This document shows, piece by piece, positions 7,951 to 17,420 of a stretch of 64,000 bases of DNA. Positions within the stretch are counted from its first letter, which is position 1. The number at the start of each line of letters is the position of its first letter. Under the pieces are notes generated by a model, which saw only the letters and a program-made list of their open reading frames with translations, had not been told where the DNA came from and searched no databases. Position numbers and translations under genes: made by a program. This DNA comes from Marinilabiliaceae bacterium ANBcel2 (GTDB taxonomy: Bacteria > Bacteroidota > Bacteroidia > Bacteroidales > Marinilabiliaceae). Where the stretch lies: contig JARULA010000010.1 in the NCBI GenBank assembly GCA_029688995.1, positions 1 through 64,000 on the forward strand, in the 5' to 3' direction.

Positions 7951-10418
7951 TATTCAAAAACTTTTTCAAAAGGTTTCCAATTCTCATTCAGTTTACCTGG
8001 TGTATATTCATAATTGAACTTCTTGCCGTATTCTTCTTGTGGTTCTTCAACTTTGTTCGTCACATCTTCCATTGAATATTTTTCATTGTTGAAGTAGTAC
8101 CATTGGTTGTTTTCGAGAACAACAAGTCCACCTATGAAATTGCCACCTTCTGAATTAAGTTCTAATATTTTGTCTGCAAGTCCTTCTGCTCGTCCTTCTG
8201 GATTTTGAGCAGTAAATCCACTTTTGGTGTCAAATATTCCAATTCGACCATCTTTGAATTTCAGAATCCAATCAGGGTAAAAAAGGCTTTCTTCTTTTGT
8301 TGAAGTATTGAAATACTTTAGACAGTAGTATTCTTTACTTCCTTCACCATTCTTAAACCACCACTCTAACTTGTCTGCTTTATGTTCAAGGTACTTGATG
8401 AACTTCAATTCGTTATCACGACCTTTATATTCCTTGCGTAAGTAAAATGGTTGAACAGCGCTTAGTTTAGATGATCCTTCATCTTGGGTTAATTCAGCAA
8501 AATCTTCTGTATAGCTGTATTCTTCCTTGATTTCAAAAAGCGGAGCTTCTCGATCTTCGATTTCCTTCTTTCGTTTTTCGATGTACTCTTTCTTAATTGG
8601 GAAGTAGTCTTTTAGTGCCTTTGTCAATGCAGGTCTGAAAACACTTGCTTGTTCTTTATTGATGTCAGCAATGAAAACACGGTAGTAGTAATTGCTATCA
8701 GTATCTAAAACACGTTTGAACCATACACGCAAGGCAGATTTCAAAGGAGACCATGACCGGGAAACGTTGGATACTTTAGCTTCAATTGCAGTCTGTTCAG
8801 AAAGTATTTTGAAGCACCAATAATTAAAAAGCTTCTCAACATCATTGCGTGACATTTCGTATTCTTCATCACGCCCTTTTTTAGCAAACTCTAAATTGAG
8901 TTTGTCGTAGTCTGAAAACTCTGCATCTACAATGAGTTTATTTGTCAGCTTTGGTTTTAGATCAATTCCTTTGGCTTCAATCTTTGGTCTCGTCAATGCT
9001 AGATGTTCATTTTCTTCAATGCCGAAGTATTCATTAAAAGACTTCAAGAAACTCATTTGAAATTTAAACGCTTGGCCTAAATCCCCATAATCAGCACGGG
9101 AAACAAAATCTGAATATAGATTTTCTACGTTTGAAATACCTTCTTTGCGTTTTGCTGTATAAACAAAAGCCTTGTTTTTAGCAGACTGATCGGGAATGCC
9201 AATTTCGTTCCGTTTGTAATTTGTAAATAAATAACCTGTTCTAAGTTCTGGGCTGTCTTTATAGTCATCTTTCTTGTTTGGTTCTGCCATTCTTAGAATG
9301 CGTCCAATTGTTTGAGTATAAAAATGCGCGGAGCTTATTTCACGGAACATTATTAGAACGTGGGCTCTTGGGCAATCCCAACCCGTTCCTGCGGCTTGCT
9401 TGAAAAGCATAAAGTCCACATCACTCTCACTGTGAGTAATGAATTCCATGTTTTTCTGTTTGCCATCAAACCACAAGGCTACCTTGTTGTCAACATCAAT
9501 CTTTTTCTTAGTCAAGTAATCAAGTACAATTTGCTCTTTGGTTTTCTGACCTGCATCTTTCAATTTGCTGTCATCATTCGGTAACTGAATGAGAACTAAA
9601 GGATTTATATCTTTTTCGAGTTTGTCGTATTCTCGTTCAAGTTCTTTTTTCTTTTGGATGGCTAGATCAATAAGAAGTTCATCCAAATCACGTCCTGGAA
9701 ATTTATGTAGGTCTTCATCTGTTTGAACCGCAATTTTCTCTTTAATTAAACCTTCGGCAACAACATCTTCTCTTTTGACACTGACATAACCCGCAGTTCC
9801 GTCTTCTATTTCGTCAATACCTGGAATGTTCTTTGGGGTTGCAGAAACATTAATAATCACCTTTGGATTTACAACATCAACTACACTTTTTTGAGCAAGT
9901 TCAGATAGATGCGTATGGCTTTCATCAATAACCATAATGATTTCACGCCCTTCTTTCTTGGTGTTTTCAATTACATCTTCAAAATAAAACCCTTGCTCTT
10001 TATGAAAGTCTGGATCGTCTGGTCTTCTTAAAACTCTATTTTCCGCAGCTTTGGAAACAAGCTTTTGCCAATTTATGAATAGAATGTCATTTTTATGAAG
10101 CTTGCCTTGCTTAAAGTCTTCAATTGTGAGTAAGTTGTTCTCAAGATTCGTATCAAAATATTGCTTGAATTTTTCCTTACTCTGCATAGCGAGTGTATCA
10201 CTATAGGTGATCCAAATAATTGCTTTGTCGTAATCCCAATTAGGTAAAGCGTTTAAACCATGAAGGAAATTCGATGCCATATAGGTCTTGCCACTACCTG
10301 TAGGTGATTTGAAAACTAAATGTCTTTGAGGTTCTGTTCTCTGCCACAACTTTTGAAAAACGTCTGTTAACTTATCTATTGCTTTCTGCTGAAAGTCTAA
10401 GGGACTAAATCTGCTCAT
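7950..10418 (-). CDS. res: Type III restriction-modification system, Res subunit
   Basis: 822 residues. It is a superfamily 2 helicase fused to an endonuclease. Motif I is SPTGSGKTYMASNF near residue 38, motif II is VIDESHTH, motif III is VSATPKNIPG, and motif VI is QTIGRILRMAE. The C-terminal PD-(D/E)XK nuclease is visible as YPDWILKFKDGRIGIFDTKS. Together with Mod it recognises asymmetric sites, moves or slides along DNA and cuts when two sites meet. The ATG overlaps the mod stop (ATGA). The length is within the usual range for Res subunits, and no frameshift was seen. Confidence 0.95.
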   Translation of the reverse strand: MSRFSPLDFQQKAIDKLTDVFQKLWQRTEPQRHLVFKSPTGSGKTYMASNFLHGLNALPNWDYDKAIIWITYSDTLAMQSKEKFKQYFDTNLENNLLTIEDFKQGKLHKNDILFINWQKLVSKAAENRVLRRPDDPDFHKEQGFYFEDVIENTKKEGREIIMVIDESHTHLSELAQKSVVDVVNPKVIINVSATPKNIPGIDEIEDGTAGYVSVKREDVVAEGLIKEKIAVQTDEDLHKFPGRDLDELLIDLAIQKKKELEREYDKLEKDINPLVLIQLPNDDSKLKDAGQKTKEQIVLDYLTKKKIDVDNKVALWFDGKQKNMEFITHSESDVDFMLFKQAAGTGWDCPRAHVLIMFREISSAHFYTQTIGRILRMAEPNKKDDYKDSPELRTGYLFTNYKRNEIGIPDQSAKNKAFVYTAKRKEGISNVENLYSDFVSRADYGDLGQAFKFQMSFLKSFNEYFGIEENEHLALTRPKIEAKGIDLKPKLTNKLIVDAEFSDYDKLNLEFAKKGRDEEYEMSRNDVEKLFNYWCFKILSEQTAIEAKVSNVSRSWSPLKSALRVWFKRVLDTDSNYYYRVFIADINKEQASVFRPALTKALKDYFPIKKEYIEKRKKEIEDREAPLFEIKEEYSYTEDFAELTQDEGSSKLSAVQPFYLRKEYKGRDNELKFIKYLEHKADKLEWWFKNGEGSKEYYCLKYFNTSTKEESLFYPDWILKFKDGRIGIFDTKSGFTAQNPEGRAEGLADKILELNSEGGNFIGGLVVLENNQWYYFNNEKYSMEDVTNKVEEPQEEYGKKFNYEYTPGKLNENWKPFEKVFE

Positions 10419-12382
10419 ATCGTCACTATATTGTAAATATTCTTGTAAATCTCTAAAATGGGTTGGGGGATTGTCTTGATGGTAATGTCTGGAACATGGT
10501 CAAACATTCCTTCGTAATCGCTTTGATTGCCCCAACTAAACAAATACAATGAAACTGGTTTGCTCAACGCTTCTACCTTCTCTAAGAACGCTTCCATTTC
10601 ATCTAATTCTTCCTTAAAATATATTGCTGTGGTCTTTTCGGAATTCTCAAAAAACTGATAGTATAAAGTTGCTTCAACTTCATCCAATGTATTTTCGGCT
10701 ATTGCAAGTAAATATCCTGCTTTATGAGCTAAGCTAGATTTATCTTCATCTGAAGCCGACAGAATATTGTTTTGACCAACAAACGAAGTTTTATAATATT
10801 TCAGTGAATTACCAAATCCTTTAACCGTACTAGCCTTCTTGATAATTCCGAAAATTATATACTTATCTTTTCTAACTTCTTCCTTTACTTCATCATACCT
10901 TTTAGTAAACTCTTCTGAAAAGAATTTATCCCTTGCTTGAAGAACAGCGGTATTTTCAACTATTGAAGTTGGATTTAAATTTAACTCAAATAGAATTTCT
11001 TTTTGATTTTTAGTCTGACGGTAGCCGCCAATAACATTTTTTATGCGTGGATAAGTAATTTCGTGCGCAATATTGCTTTCATTATTAGTGCATAATATAG
11101 CTTGTCTATTGCCACCGTCAATACTGTTTTGCTCCATTACTGCATGGCCTGTTGAACCACTACCCGCAAAGAAGTCAAGAATAACAGCATTTTTATTGAG
11201 CGTACCTATCGAAAACAAGTATCGTATAAAATCAATTGGTTTCTTACCGTTTCTAAAATCAACTCCCCCTTCATATCCAACGGTATTAAAAGCTTCTTCA
11301 AAATCAATGAAATTTGGATAAGGAACTTCCTTTGTGTCATTTTTACTTAAAGGGACACCTTGGAAGTAAAATCCGTTGAGATTGTTTTCAGACTTTCTTG
11401 ATAGGAAGTACCTGTGATCAAATTTGTCATCGCCCATATTTGGGACTCTATACAGATAATTAAACAGGTTGTTACGCTCTTCCAAATACTTCATGTGGAA
11501 ACGTCCTGAACTGTTGCCTTCTTTTATAGAACCCCGAATGTTAATCTTTTGAACATTATCAACTGAAGGTTCAGTCTTGATAATTTTGTATTCACCTGGT
11601 TTGAATACTGCCACTTCTTTGTTTCCAAGTTTAATTATTTCAGGATTATCCGATAACTCTTCTATTTGATATACATACTTGTCAATAGATGTATTGTCTT
11701 GTAATCTTTTTATGGTTTGAAATTTTGAGGATTTACGATAAAGCAACAGCTGTTCAGTTGTTTCATGATAATCTTTATCACCTTTTAGTATTCTGTCTTC
11801 ATGCCTAACTTTGACCGTGAAAGAGGTCATGTAATTAGATTCTTGAAAAATCCTATCGCATAATAGTTTTAACTGAGAATATTCTTCTTCATTGATAGAG
11901 ATAAGAATTACACCTTCGGGCTTAAGTAAATTATGGGCAAGCTCAATTCTCTTACTCATAAACGAAAGCCAATAGCTGTGCCTTAATGGATGGTCTTTAG
12001 ATACTTCAGAACCATCTGGAAATTGTTCGAGAACTCTTTTATCCCGATATTTAAAACCATCAGATCCTGTGTTATAAGGAGGGTCTATATAAATTAGATC
12101 AATTTTTTCCTTGTGAGTGTAATTAAGACAAGTCAGTGAGTGATAATTGTCACCTTCTATTAGAATATGGGTAGGTTTTCCATCTTCATTTTTAATCGCC
12201 TTGTTTTTCAATTCTTCAAAAACTGGCATTTGGTTGTCGCTTTCTGCTTCAAATGCTTCAGGTACTTCCATCCATACCAATCCATATTTTGCCTTTTTAA
12301 CCCTGTTGTTGGCAATTTCTAACTGCTTTTGCAGTTTATCTATTTCATTGAGCAACGCTTGCTCTTTTGATATTTCACTCAT
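10415..12382 (-). CDS. mod: Type III restriction-modification system, Mod methyltransferase
   Basis: About 655 residues from the ATG at 12382. It is an N6-adenine methyltransferase of the beta class: motif IV DLIYIDPPYNTGSDGFKY comes first and motif I FFAGSGSTGHAV later. The central part between about 200 and 350 should be the target-recognition region. The N-terminal coiled helix EIDKLQKQLEIANNRVKK and the HILIEGDNYHSL segment are typical of Mod. A TTG at 12403 would add seven residues; ATG 12382 overlaps the stop of the XRE gene and is preferred. Mod methylates the site and provides specificity for Res. Confidence 0.93.
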   Translation of the reverse strand: MSEISKEQALLNEIDKLQKQLEIANNRVKKAKYGLVWMEVPEAFEAESDNQMPVFEELKNKAIKNEDGKPTHILIEGDNYHSLTCLNYTHKEKIDLIYIDPPYNTGSDGFKYRDKRVLEQFPDGSEVSKDHPLRHSYWLSFMSKRIELAHNLLKPEGVILISINEEEYSQLKLLCDRIFQESNYMTSFTVKVRHEDRILKGDKDYHETTEQLLLYRKSSKFQTIKRLQDNTSIDKYVYQIEELSDNPEIIKLGNKEVAVFKPGEYKIIKTEPSVDNVQKINIRGSIKEGNSSGRFHMKYLEERNNLFNYLYRVPNMGDDKFDHRYFLSRKSENNLNGFYFQGVPLSKNDTKEVPYPNFIDFEEAFNTVGYEGGVDFRNGKKPIDFIRYLFSIGTLNKNAVILDFFAGSGSTGHAVMEQNSIDGGNRQAILCTNNESNIAHEITYPRIKNVIGGYRQTKNQKEILFELNLNPTSIVENTAVLQARDKFFSEEFTKRYDEVKEEVRKDKYIIFGIIKKASTVKGFGNSLKYYKTSFVGQNNILSASDEDKSSLAHKAGYLLAIAENTLDEVEATLYYQFFENSEKTTAIYFKEELDEMEAFLEKVEALSKPVSLYLFSWGNQSDYEGMFDHVPDITIKTIPQPILEIYKNIYNIVTI

Positions 12383-12578
12383 TGTCTTTATTTCTTTTTT
12401 CAAGCAAGTCTGCTACTTCAACATTCAATATTTTAGCAATCTCAAAAAGAATTTCAAGTCTCGGTTGCTGTCTGTTCTGGACGTACCCGTTTACCATGTT
12501 GTAACTCTTTCCAAGTTTTTCAGCAAGCCAAGTTTGTTTAATTCCTTTCTCTTCAAGTACTTCCTTTATTCGGTTCAT
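12375..12578 (-). CDS. XRE-family HTH regulator of the type III restriction operon
   Basis: 67 residues, almost entirely one helix-turn-helix domain: IKEVLEEKGIKQTWLAEKLG, then SYNMVNGYVQNRQQPRLE and ILNVEVADLLEK. It is the first gene of the operon and its stop overlaps the start of mod, so it is probably a controller that delays or limits expression of the restriction genes. Upstream, TATTTTAG on the minus strand is one base off the -7 consensus. Confidence 0.85.
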   Translation of the reverse strand: MNRIKEVLEEKGIKQTWLAEKLGKSYNMVNGYVQNRQQPRLEILFEIAKILNVEVADLLEKRNKDNE

Positions 12579-12670
12579 GTCCGCATAAATTTAAGTCGCT
12601 AAAATAGTCCAAATTTTCCGTTTATCTCGTTTTTCAATATACATTTCGTTCGTTTCCTTGTTGGTTTGTC

Positions 12671-12755
12671 CGAGCGTGGGCAAAAAAATAGGCTCTTTTG
12701 GTTTTTTGCGTTTGGCTTGTGGGTCGGCAAAAACCAAAAGAGCCTATTTGCGCGT
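12671..12755 (-). repeat. Second-type cassette hairpin, copy D
   Basis: Arms of about 23 bp (12686-12709 and 12727-12749; AAATAGGCTCTTTTGG and its complement) are perfect apart from one extra T. The loop contains GGCTTGTGGGTCGG, nearly the same as AGCTTGTGTGTCGG in copy F, and GCGCGTTGGCC follows the right arm. There is no U-run directly after it on the minus strand, so it is not a standard terminator. Confidence 0.55.
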
Positions 12756-12774
12756 TGGCCTTTTCAGCATGGCA

Positions 12775-12874
12775 TACAACGTTCCGCGAATATGAGAAGT
12801 TGCCGTCGGGAGCTTGCGACCAAAGGCAATTTGGATGGAGCCGAAGGCGGAATCTCATATTCGCTGTTATGTGC
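12775..12874 (-). repeat. attC-like inverted repeat D
   Basis: Perfect 12-bp arms GCGAATATGAGA (12786-12797) and TCTCATATTCGC (12853-12864) are flanked by further pairing TTCCGC/GCGGAA. On the minus strand the outer cores are GCACATAACAGC and ACGTTGTATGCC. The layout of inverted cores, an inner box and a variable middle is that of an attC site. It follows the AlkD-like gene by 22 bp. Confidence 0.7.
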
Positions 12875-12896
12875 AGGTTTGAGTTATGTGTAAAAT

Positions 12897-13616
12897 TCAT
12901 GAACCTTTTTTACCCATCTTTGAGTTAGTGGAAATCAGCCTCTTCCTTTCATTTATAGAAACCAACCGGCTCAACTCTTTCAATGACGCTTTTCCTACCC
13001 AGTTTCTGTTTTTATCAGTGCTTTCGCATAAATCGTAGGCAACTAATATGGCTTTTTCGTTAGAGTTGTGATTCATTTTCCCGATTTCTTTTAAAGCCCA
13101 ACTTATAGCTTTTTTTACATGAATTCTTGAATCGTCACTATAAAGTTTGATCAATTTTAGATATTCGTCGAGCTTTTCATCATCAATATTTTTAAATCTA
13201 ATAACGGAAGAACTGATTAAACAATAGGCTGCACGTTTTAAATATACCATTTTTTCATTACACCATTCAAAAATGTAATCTTCGTAGTCATCCATGCTAA
13301 TGATTAGATTTTTACATATGTGATCGCACAGATCCCAGGAAATAACATCATTCATTATCTCTTTAACAAGCTTGCGATCTATTTCTCTGATTTCCATAAT
13401 TAATATGGATAAAAGCCGTGCCTCATGATATTTCGTTTTCCATAGCTCTAATGCCAGCGGCTGAGAGACCCCAATTGTTTTTCCAAGTTTTCGAATCTCC
13501 GATGTAGGTACACCAATACTGTAATCCTCCGGGATACCCATGCGGATTACATTCATCCTGTGTTTTTCACTGCCGCGTTGTTTCAGCTCAGTTATTATTT
13601 CATTAGCTGATTTCAT
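12897..13616 (-). CDS. AlkD-like DNA alkylation repair protein
   Basis: 239 residues of the AlkD/AlkC HEAT-repeat superfamily: helical throughout, with VPTSEIRKLGK near the start, the WKTKYHEARLLSILIMEIRE and ISWDLCDHICKNLI blocks, and the central YLKRAAYCLISSS and RIHVKKAISWALKEIGK repeats. AlkD removes bulky or positively charged alkylated bases without base flipping. Key aromatic and acidic residues of AlkD (W and D in WDLCDH, W in SWALKEIG) are present. It starts in the stop of the upstream SRPBCC gene (ATGA). As part of a cassette it may protect against alkylating antibiotics; this is an inference. Confidence 0.85.
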   Translation of the reverse strand: MKSANEIITELKQRGSEKHRMNVIRMGIPEDYSIGVPTSEIRKLGKTIGVSQPLALELWKTKYHEARLLSILIMEIREIDRKLVKEIMNDVISWDLCDHICKNLIISMDDYEDYIFEWCNEKMVYLKRAAYCLISSSVIRFKNIDDEKLDEYLKLIKLYSDDSRIHVKKAISWALKEIGKMNHNSNEKAILVAYDLCESTDKNRNWVGKASLKELSRLVSINERKRLISTNSKMGKKGS

Positions 13617-14026
13617 ATTTCACTCAGTCTCTTTTTTAAGTCACGCATATATTTATTTTGAATAGACTTTAAATTAATAAACAAGCTTGCAAATACTTTG
13701 TAAAAAAGGTTCTTATACATTATTGATTCGGTAAATGTTATTTTTGTTTTTCCATCAGATAATTCTTCAAATACCCCTTCCCAATGCCCAAAAAATGCTT
13801 TGCTATCCATATTGAATGCATAAATTTTATTTTGCTCTTTTTTTGTTATAGTGAAATGAACTTGAAAACCACCTTCCCCGTATTCAATAAACTCCTTATC
13901 ATTAAGAATTTTAAGATCATGAAGATCGCTACGCCATCGCCAATTATTATTGTCTGTAATAATATTCCACACATCATCAATTCTAAAATCTATGATTTCT
14001 GTTGCAGTTGATATCCTTCTCTTCAT
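13613..14026 (-). CDS. SRPBCC family protein
   Basis: 137 residues with the helix-grip START/SRPBCC pattern: TEIIDFRIDDVWNIITDNNNW at the N-terminus, beta strands including IYAFNMDSKAFFGHWEGVFE and TKITFTESI, and a long C-terminal helix NLKSIQNKYMRDLKKRL. Members bind hydrophobic ligands or act as polyketide cyclases or hydrolases; the ligand here is unknown. It is co-transcribed with the alkylation repair gene (four-base overlap), which hints at a joint role in detoxifying a small compound. Confidence 0.75.
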   Translation of the reverse strand: MKRRISTATEIIDFRIDDVWNIITDNNNWRWRSDLHDLKILNDKEFIEYGEGGFQVHFTITKKEQNKIYAFNMDSKAFFGHWEGVFEELSDGKTKITFTESIMYKNLFYKVFASLFINLKSIQNKYMRDLKKRLSEI

Positions 14027-14065
14027 TATTTTTCCGCCTCCTATAATTTTTTACTCAAACTTGAA

Positions 14066-14206
14066 CATAACGTCCCGGCTATATGCGCCTGGGCGTGGTT
14101 TCAGACCAGCTGTGGATTTATCAGCTTGAACGCATGGTTTTGGGAAATACAAAACCTTCAATTTGCTGTGGATGCCACGGCTGGCGTATATAGCTTTGTT
14201 ACCGCC
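14066..14206 (-). repeat. attC-like inverted repeat E
   Basis: Arms GCTATATGCGCC (14078-14089) and GGCGTATATAGC (14183-14194) match in 11 of 12 positions. On the minus strand the cores are GGCGGTAACAAAGC and ACGTTATGTTC. The middle is about 90 bp and unlike the other repeats. It lies between the RAMA-containing operon and the SRPBCC gene. Confidence 0.6.
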
Positions 14207-14246
14207 TGGTGTTCTTTTTGTTAAGTCATTTTATTTCAATTTTCAG

Positions 14247-14345
14247 TATGTTGCTGGCTGTTGTGAGGTGGGGTAGGCAAGCTCTTTGGCTGGTTTTGGT
14301 CGTGTGTTGGCTTTTTGTGCGACCAGCCAATGTACTTGGCTACGA
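14247..14345 (-). repeat. Second-type cassette hairpin, copy E
   Basis: Nested inverted repeats: TTGGCTGG...GGTCG (14286-14302) with CGACCAGCCAA (14320-14330), and an outer pair near 14273 and 14343. It shares GTGTTGGCTTTT with the GCGTTGGCTTTT of copy F. It ends just before the stop codon of the RAMA protein. Confidence 0.45.
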
Positions 14346-14354
14346 AGCGATGGA

Positions 14355-14648
14355 TTACGTGTGCAAGTATCTCTTTTTAATTTCTGATAGTTCAACAAAC
14401 CTTTCATTTTCTCTAATTCTCCAAAATTTCCAACCATTTACACTAAGGTTTACTATAGCTCTTGCTGCCCCACTTGGGTATGGAAAAGACTTTTCTTTGC
14501 CGTCAATTATTAAAATAATCGCACCATCTTTATTTATATGCCCTTCAATTTTTTCATCTGATGAAGCATAAACTTTGGTGTCAGGTTTTACTAAACCTTC
14601 GTCAATCAATTTCTTTAATCCAATGTCTGGTTTTTCTTCGTATTTCAT
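14355..14648 (-). CDS. RAMA domain protein
   Basis: 97 residues forming a single RAMA (restriction enzyme adenine methylase associated) domain: GLKKLIDEGLVKPDTKVYAS, then AIILIIDGKEKSFPYPSGAA and the hallmark SVNGWKFWRI. RAMA domains are predicted to read or support recognition of modified DNA in restriction systems. Here the domain is free-standing and follows the nuclease-methyltransferase gene after four bases, so it is probably a subunit or specificity aid. The low-complexity start MKYEEKPD is short, so the domain fills the protein. Confidence 0.8.
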   Translation of the reverse strand: MKYEEKPDIGLKKLIDEGLVKPDTKVYASSDEKIEGHINKDGAIILIIDGKEKSFPYPSGAARAIVNLSVNGWKFWRIRENERFVELSEIKKRYLHT

Positions 14649-14652
14649 GATT

Positions 14653-17415
14653 TTATTCTTTTACCGCAAAACGAATTTTATAAAGATGAAATAATGCAGC
14701 TTTAACTGAATTATAATGCTCGCTAATACCAAAGCATTCAAATAATATGCTTTCAAAATTTTCTCTGTCAGCTTGTTGTATTTCTTGTTCTAATGGCAGT
14801 CTGTCTCTATCCGCAATTGGTTTAAAAGCGTTGATGATATTTTGCTTTTGTTCGTCCGATAAAATCTCAAAATTCAATAGTTTAAAATCACGTTCAAATT
14901 TTGTAGCTCTCAAATCAAGTGCCCCTAAACCTCTGCCAAAACCAAAACTTTCAATAAAAAACATACTTAAAACGCTATTCAATAAGGCTAGTAATAAAGT
15001 TCTGCTTTCATCTTGATATGGTTCTTTTAAGGAAAGCCCTATCATTCTCTGGTCAATAAATACACGAGGTGTACATTCAGCAATAAATAAATATCTGTCA
15101 TAGTTTACATTGGCTACAAAGTCAGCCATATTATCACTTTTCATTTCATACCAAAAATGATTTGCCCTTCTAAGTGAAGTGGTTAGAGGAATGCCTTCAT
15201 TGTTATTTTGGTTTTCAAAACTTCTAATCCACTGCAAGGCTCCTGAATGATTGAACTGTTGAAGTTCTTCAATACTTTTCGAGCAACAAAAAGCCTCTGC
15301 ATCAGCGGAACAATAAAGTCTAGATGTTCCTCTAAGGTTTTTAAGAACTGGTTTTATGTATTCCGCTTCAATGTTATGGCCAGATGCAGGGTAAAATAAA
15401 GGATTCCAACCTCTTCTTTCACCACGAGTAAAGTTGAAAAACTGATTGCAGTCAATTAATTTTTCTGAAACTTCCGTAAGCCAATTAAGATTTGCAAAGT
15501 AACCGCACCAAGGAACACCAATTGTTTCAAAATTAGCTATCTCATTGACTGAATAATTCTGAATAATTACAAATTCATTATCCGTTTCCAACAAAATACT
15601 TTCGCTCAATTGTTTAGTGTCAGGTATTTCATTGATATTTTCTTTTAGGGTGCAAAATGTAATTGTCCTGTTTTGGTCTATTGGCGTATCTGGACTGCGC
15701 TTTTTTGCAATCAAAAAAGTAGTTACTACATCTGCATTGTCAAACCATTTTCCTTTTCCTGATATTACAACAGTTTCAATGTCATAGAAATTCTGGATTA
15801 GCTCTAAGAAAATTTCTCCGTAATCAGTTCCTAACCAAGCGTTAGAAAGTATCAGTCCAATTTTTCCGTTTTCAGAAAGTAGTTGATGCAGATAAAATGG
15901 GATATATGCGAAAATATCACTTTTTCCGCTGAGAGTTGTTCCGGTTTCAGCTTGTTCGTGTATGAAATTGTTTATTTCGGTGATATTCGGGTTTAAAACC
16001 CGAATTTCTTTGCTTTTGATAAACGGCAAGTTTGATACTACGTAGTCAATAGTTGGTAGCTGTTTAACAATATCATTTCCGTTATTTGGGTCTTTAAAAG
16101 TAATGTTTTTTCCGACCTCTAAGTCAATCACGTCCGCTCTGAAAATGTTCAACACTTTGCCAATATTGTTTGGCTTAGCCAAAGTAAGTGTTGATAATTG
16201 AATAGGAAAAGAATGTTTGTCAGATGCCCAAATGCCGTTGATTATTTCGTCTTGGGTAAATTCATATTCTTCTTTGAGTAGATACGATTGATTGATTATT
16301 GTTCCTGTTCCGCAACAAGGGTCAATAACAACCCCTTCTTTGTCTTCTATCGTGAGCCTTACTAATAAATCTGCTAATTTTTTCGGAGTAGCAAATTGTC
16401 CAGCGACTTTTCGTTTTGCTGATACAATTGAAGATTGGAGTAAATTATGAAGTATTTCGATTTCAATCCCCTCAATGTTGATTGATAAAAGAAATTGATT
16501 TAACTGGATAATCTGTTTCCAAGCAGTATTTGAAATGAACTCAATTGCAAGGTTATCACTGAAAATATTCCAGAAATTGCAAACCTCAGATATTGATGCA
16601 ATTATTTCCTTTGCTTGTTCAATTGAAGTTTCTTTGTTTATTGATTCTATTGCTCTTGCTTCGTTAAAATGCCTTTTTAGAACATTAGCGAAGATGATTT
16701 TAAACACCCAATCGGTTAAAATTACCTTTGAAAGAGTAGGTAGTTTGTTTGAAGCGTCTTTTGCTGCTGTTGGATTATAGCCATATTCAGTTGCCGAGGA
16801 TAACCACCAGTTGTTTATTTGAGCTTCAAGTCTTGAATTTCTTCTAAAATTTGTTCTTAGGTTTTCCGCTGTCGAGGGTATGTTTTCGAGAATTACATCT
16901 ATGATTGCATCAACTGCCAATATTTCAGTTGAAACTTCATCTGAAATTTCGCCTGTTTCAAAATAATCGTTTAGGTCTGTAAGTATTGAATGTAGTAATG
17001 ATTTCCAAAGTGCTTCTTTTGGTTTTACCTCAGTTCGATTGTTGATGTCAATGTCATTCCAAGTTTTTAAAATTGAAAATGAATCTCCTTGTTTAGAGTA
17101 AAGAACGGCACTCTTTACATTCCATAGAATAAAGCTATCCCTTTGTAAAATCTTGGCTTTCTTGATTGCATTGCTAATTAATTCAGCATCATTAATTGGT
17201 GTGTCAGGCATTTTCAATTCCCAACCTTGTAAAATTATATTTCTAGTTTGGTCTTTGAAAATCAATACATCAGGAAATAGACTTGACTTTTCGTTGTTTA
17301 TGGTGCTTTCTCCACCAGCGCTTTTAAAGTGCCAACTCTTATTTGCAAGGTACAAGTTGATTTCACTTATTACATCAATTGCCCAGCTTCTTTCGTTATA
17401 ATTTATTTTTGCCAT
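14653..17415 (-). CDS. Type IIG-like restriction enzyme, PD-(D/E)XK nuclease fused to N6-adenine methyltransferase
   Basis: 920 residues. The N-terminal nuclease-like block is LFPDVLIFKD followed by GWELKM (D...E-x-K) at about residues 45-70. The helical middle resembles the HsdM/Eco57I connector. The methyltransferase has AGQFATPKKLADLL, motif I VVIDPCCGTGTI at about 365 and motif IV YVVSNLPFIKS, an NPPF variant with L in place of P. The C-terminal third should hold the target-recognition part. Such enzymes cut and methylate with one polypeptide. Operon spacing to both neighbours is 4-5 bp. The changed motif IV is seen in some active enzymes, so loss of activity is not implied. Confidence 0.8.
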   Translation of the reverse strand: MAKINYNERSWAIDVISEINLYLANKSWHFKSAGGESTINNEKSSLFPDVLIFKDQTRNIILQGWELKMPDTPINDAELISNAIKKAKILQRDSFILWNVKSAVLYSKQGDSFSILKTWNDIDINNRTEVKPKEALWKSLLHSILTDLNDYFETGEISDEVSTEILAVDAIIDVILENIPSTAENLRTNFRRNSRLEAQINNWWLSSATEYGYNPTAAKDASNKLPTLSKVILTDWVFKIIFANVLKRHFNEARAIESINKETSIEQAKEIIASISEVCNFWNIFSDNLAIEFISNTAWKQIIQLNQFLLSINIEGIEIEILHNLLQSSIVSAKRKVAGQFATPKKLADLLVRLTIEDKEGVVIDPCCGTGTIINQSYLLKEEYEFTQDEIINGIWASDKHSFPIQLSTLTLAKPNNIGKVLNIFRADVIDLEVGKNITFKDPNNGNDIVKQLPTIDYVVSNLPFIKSKEIRVLNPNITEINNFIHEQAETGTTLSGKSDIFAYIPFYLHQLLSENGKIGLILSNAWLGTDYGEIFLELIQNFYDIETVVISGKGKWFDNADVVTTFLIAKKRSPDTPIDQNRTITFCTLKENINEIPDTKQLSESILLETDNEFVIIQNYSVNEIANFETIGVPWCGYFANLNWLTEVSEKLIDCNQFFNFTRGERRGWNPLFYPASGHNIEAEYIKPVLKNLRGTSRLYCSADAEAFCCSKSIEELQQFNHSGALQWIRSFENQNNNEGIPLTTSLRRANHFWYEMKSDNMADFVANVNYDRYLFIAECTPRVFIDQRMIGLSLKEPYQDESRTLLLALLNSVLSMFFIESFGFGRGLGALDLRATKFERDFKLLNFEILSDEQKQNIINAFKPIADRDRLPLEQEIQQADRENFESILFECFGISEHYNSVKAALFHLYKIRFAVKE

Positions 17416-17420
17416 TTCTT

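Noticed and set aside
12634-12928. Open frames on both strands around repeat D
   Set aside because: They run through the inverted repeats, mirror one another on opposite strands and have no family pattern or start signals.
14653-17415. The 920-residue enzyme as a type I HsdM subunit
   Set aside because: It has its own N-terminal PD-(D/E)XK block and there are no hsdS or hsdR genes next to it.
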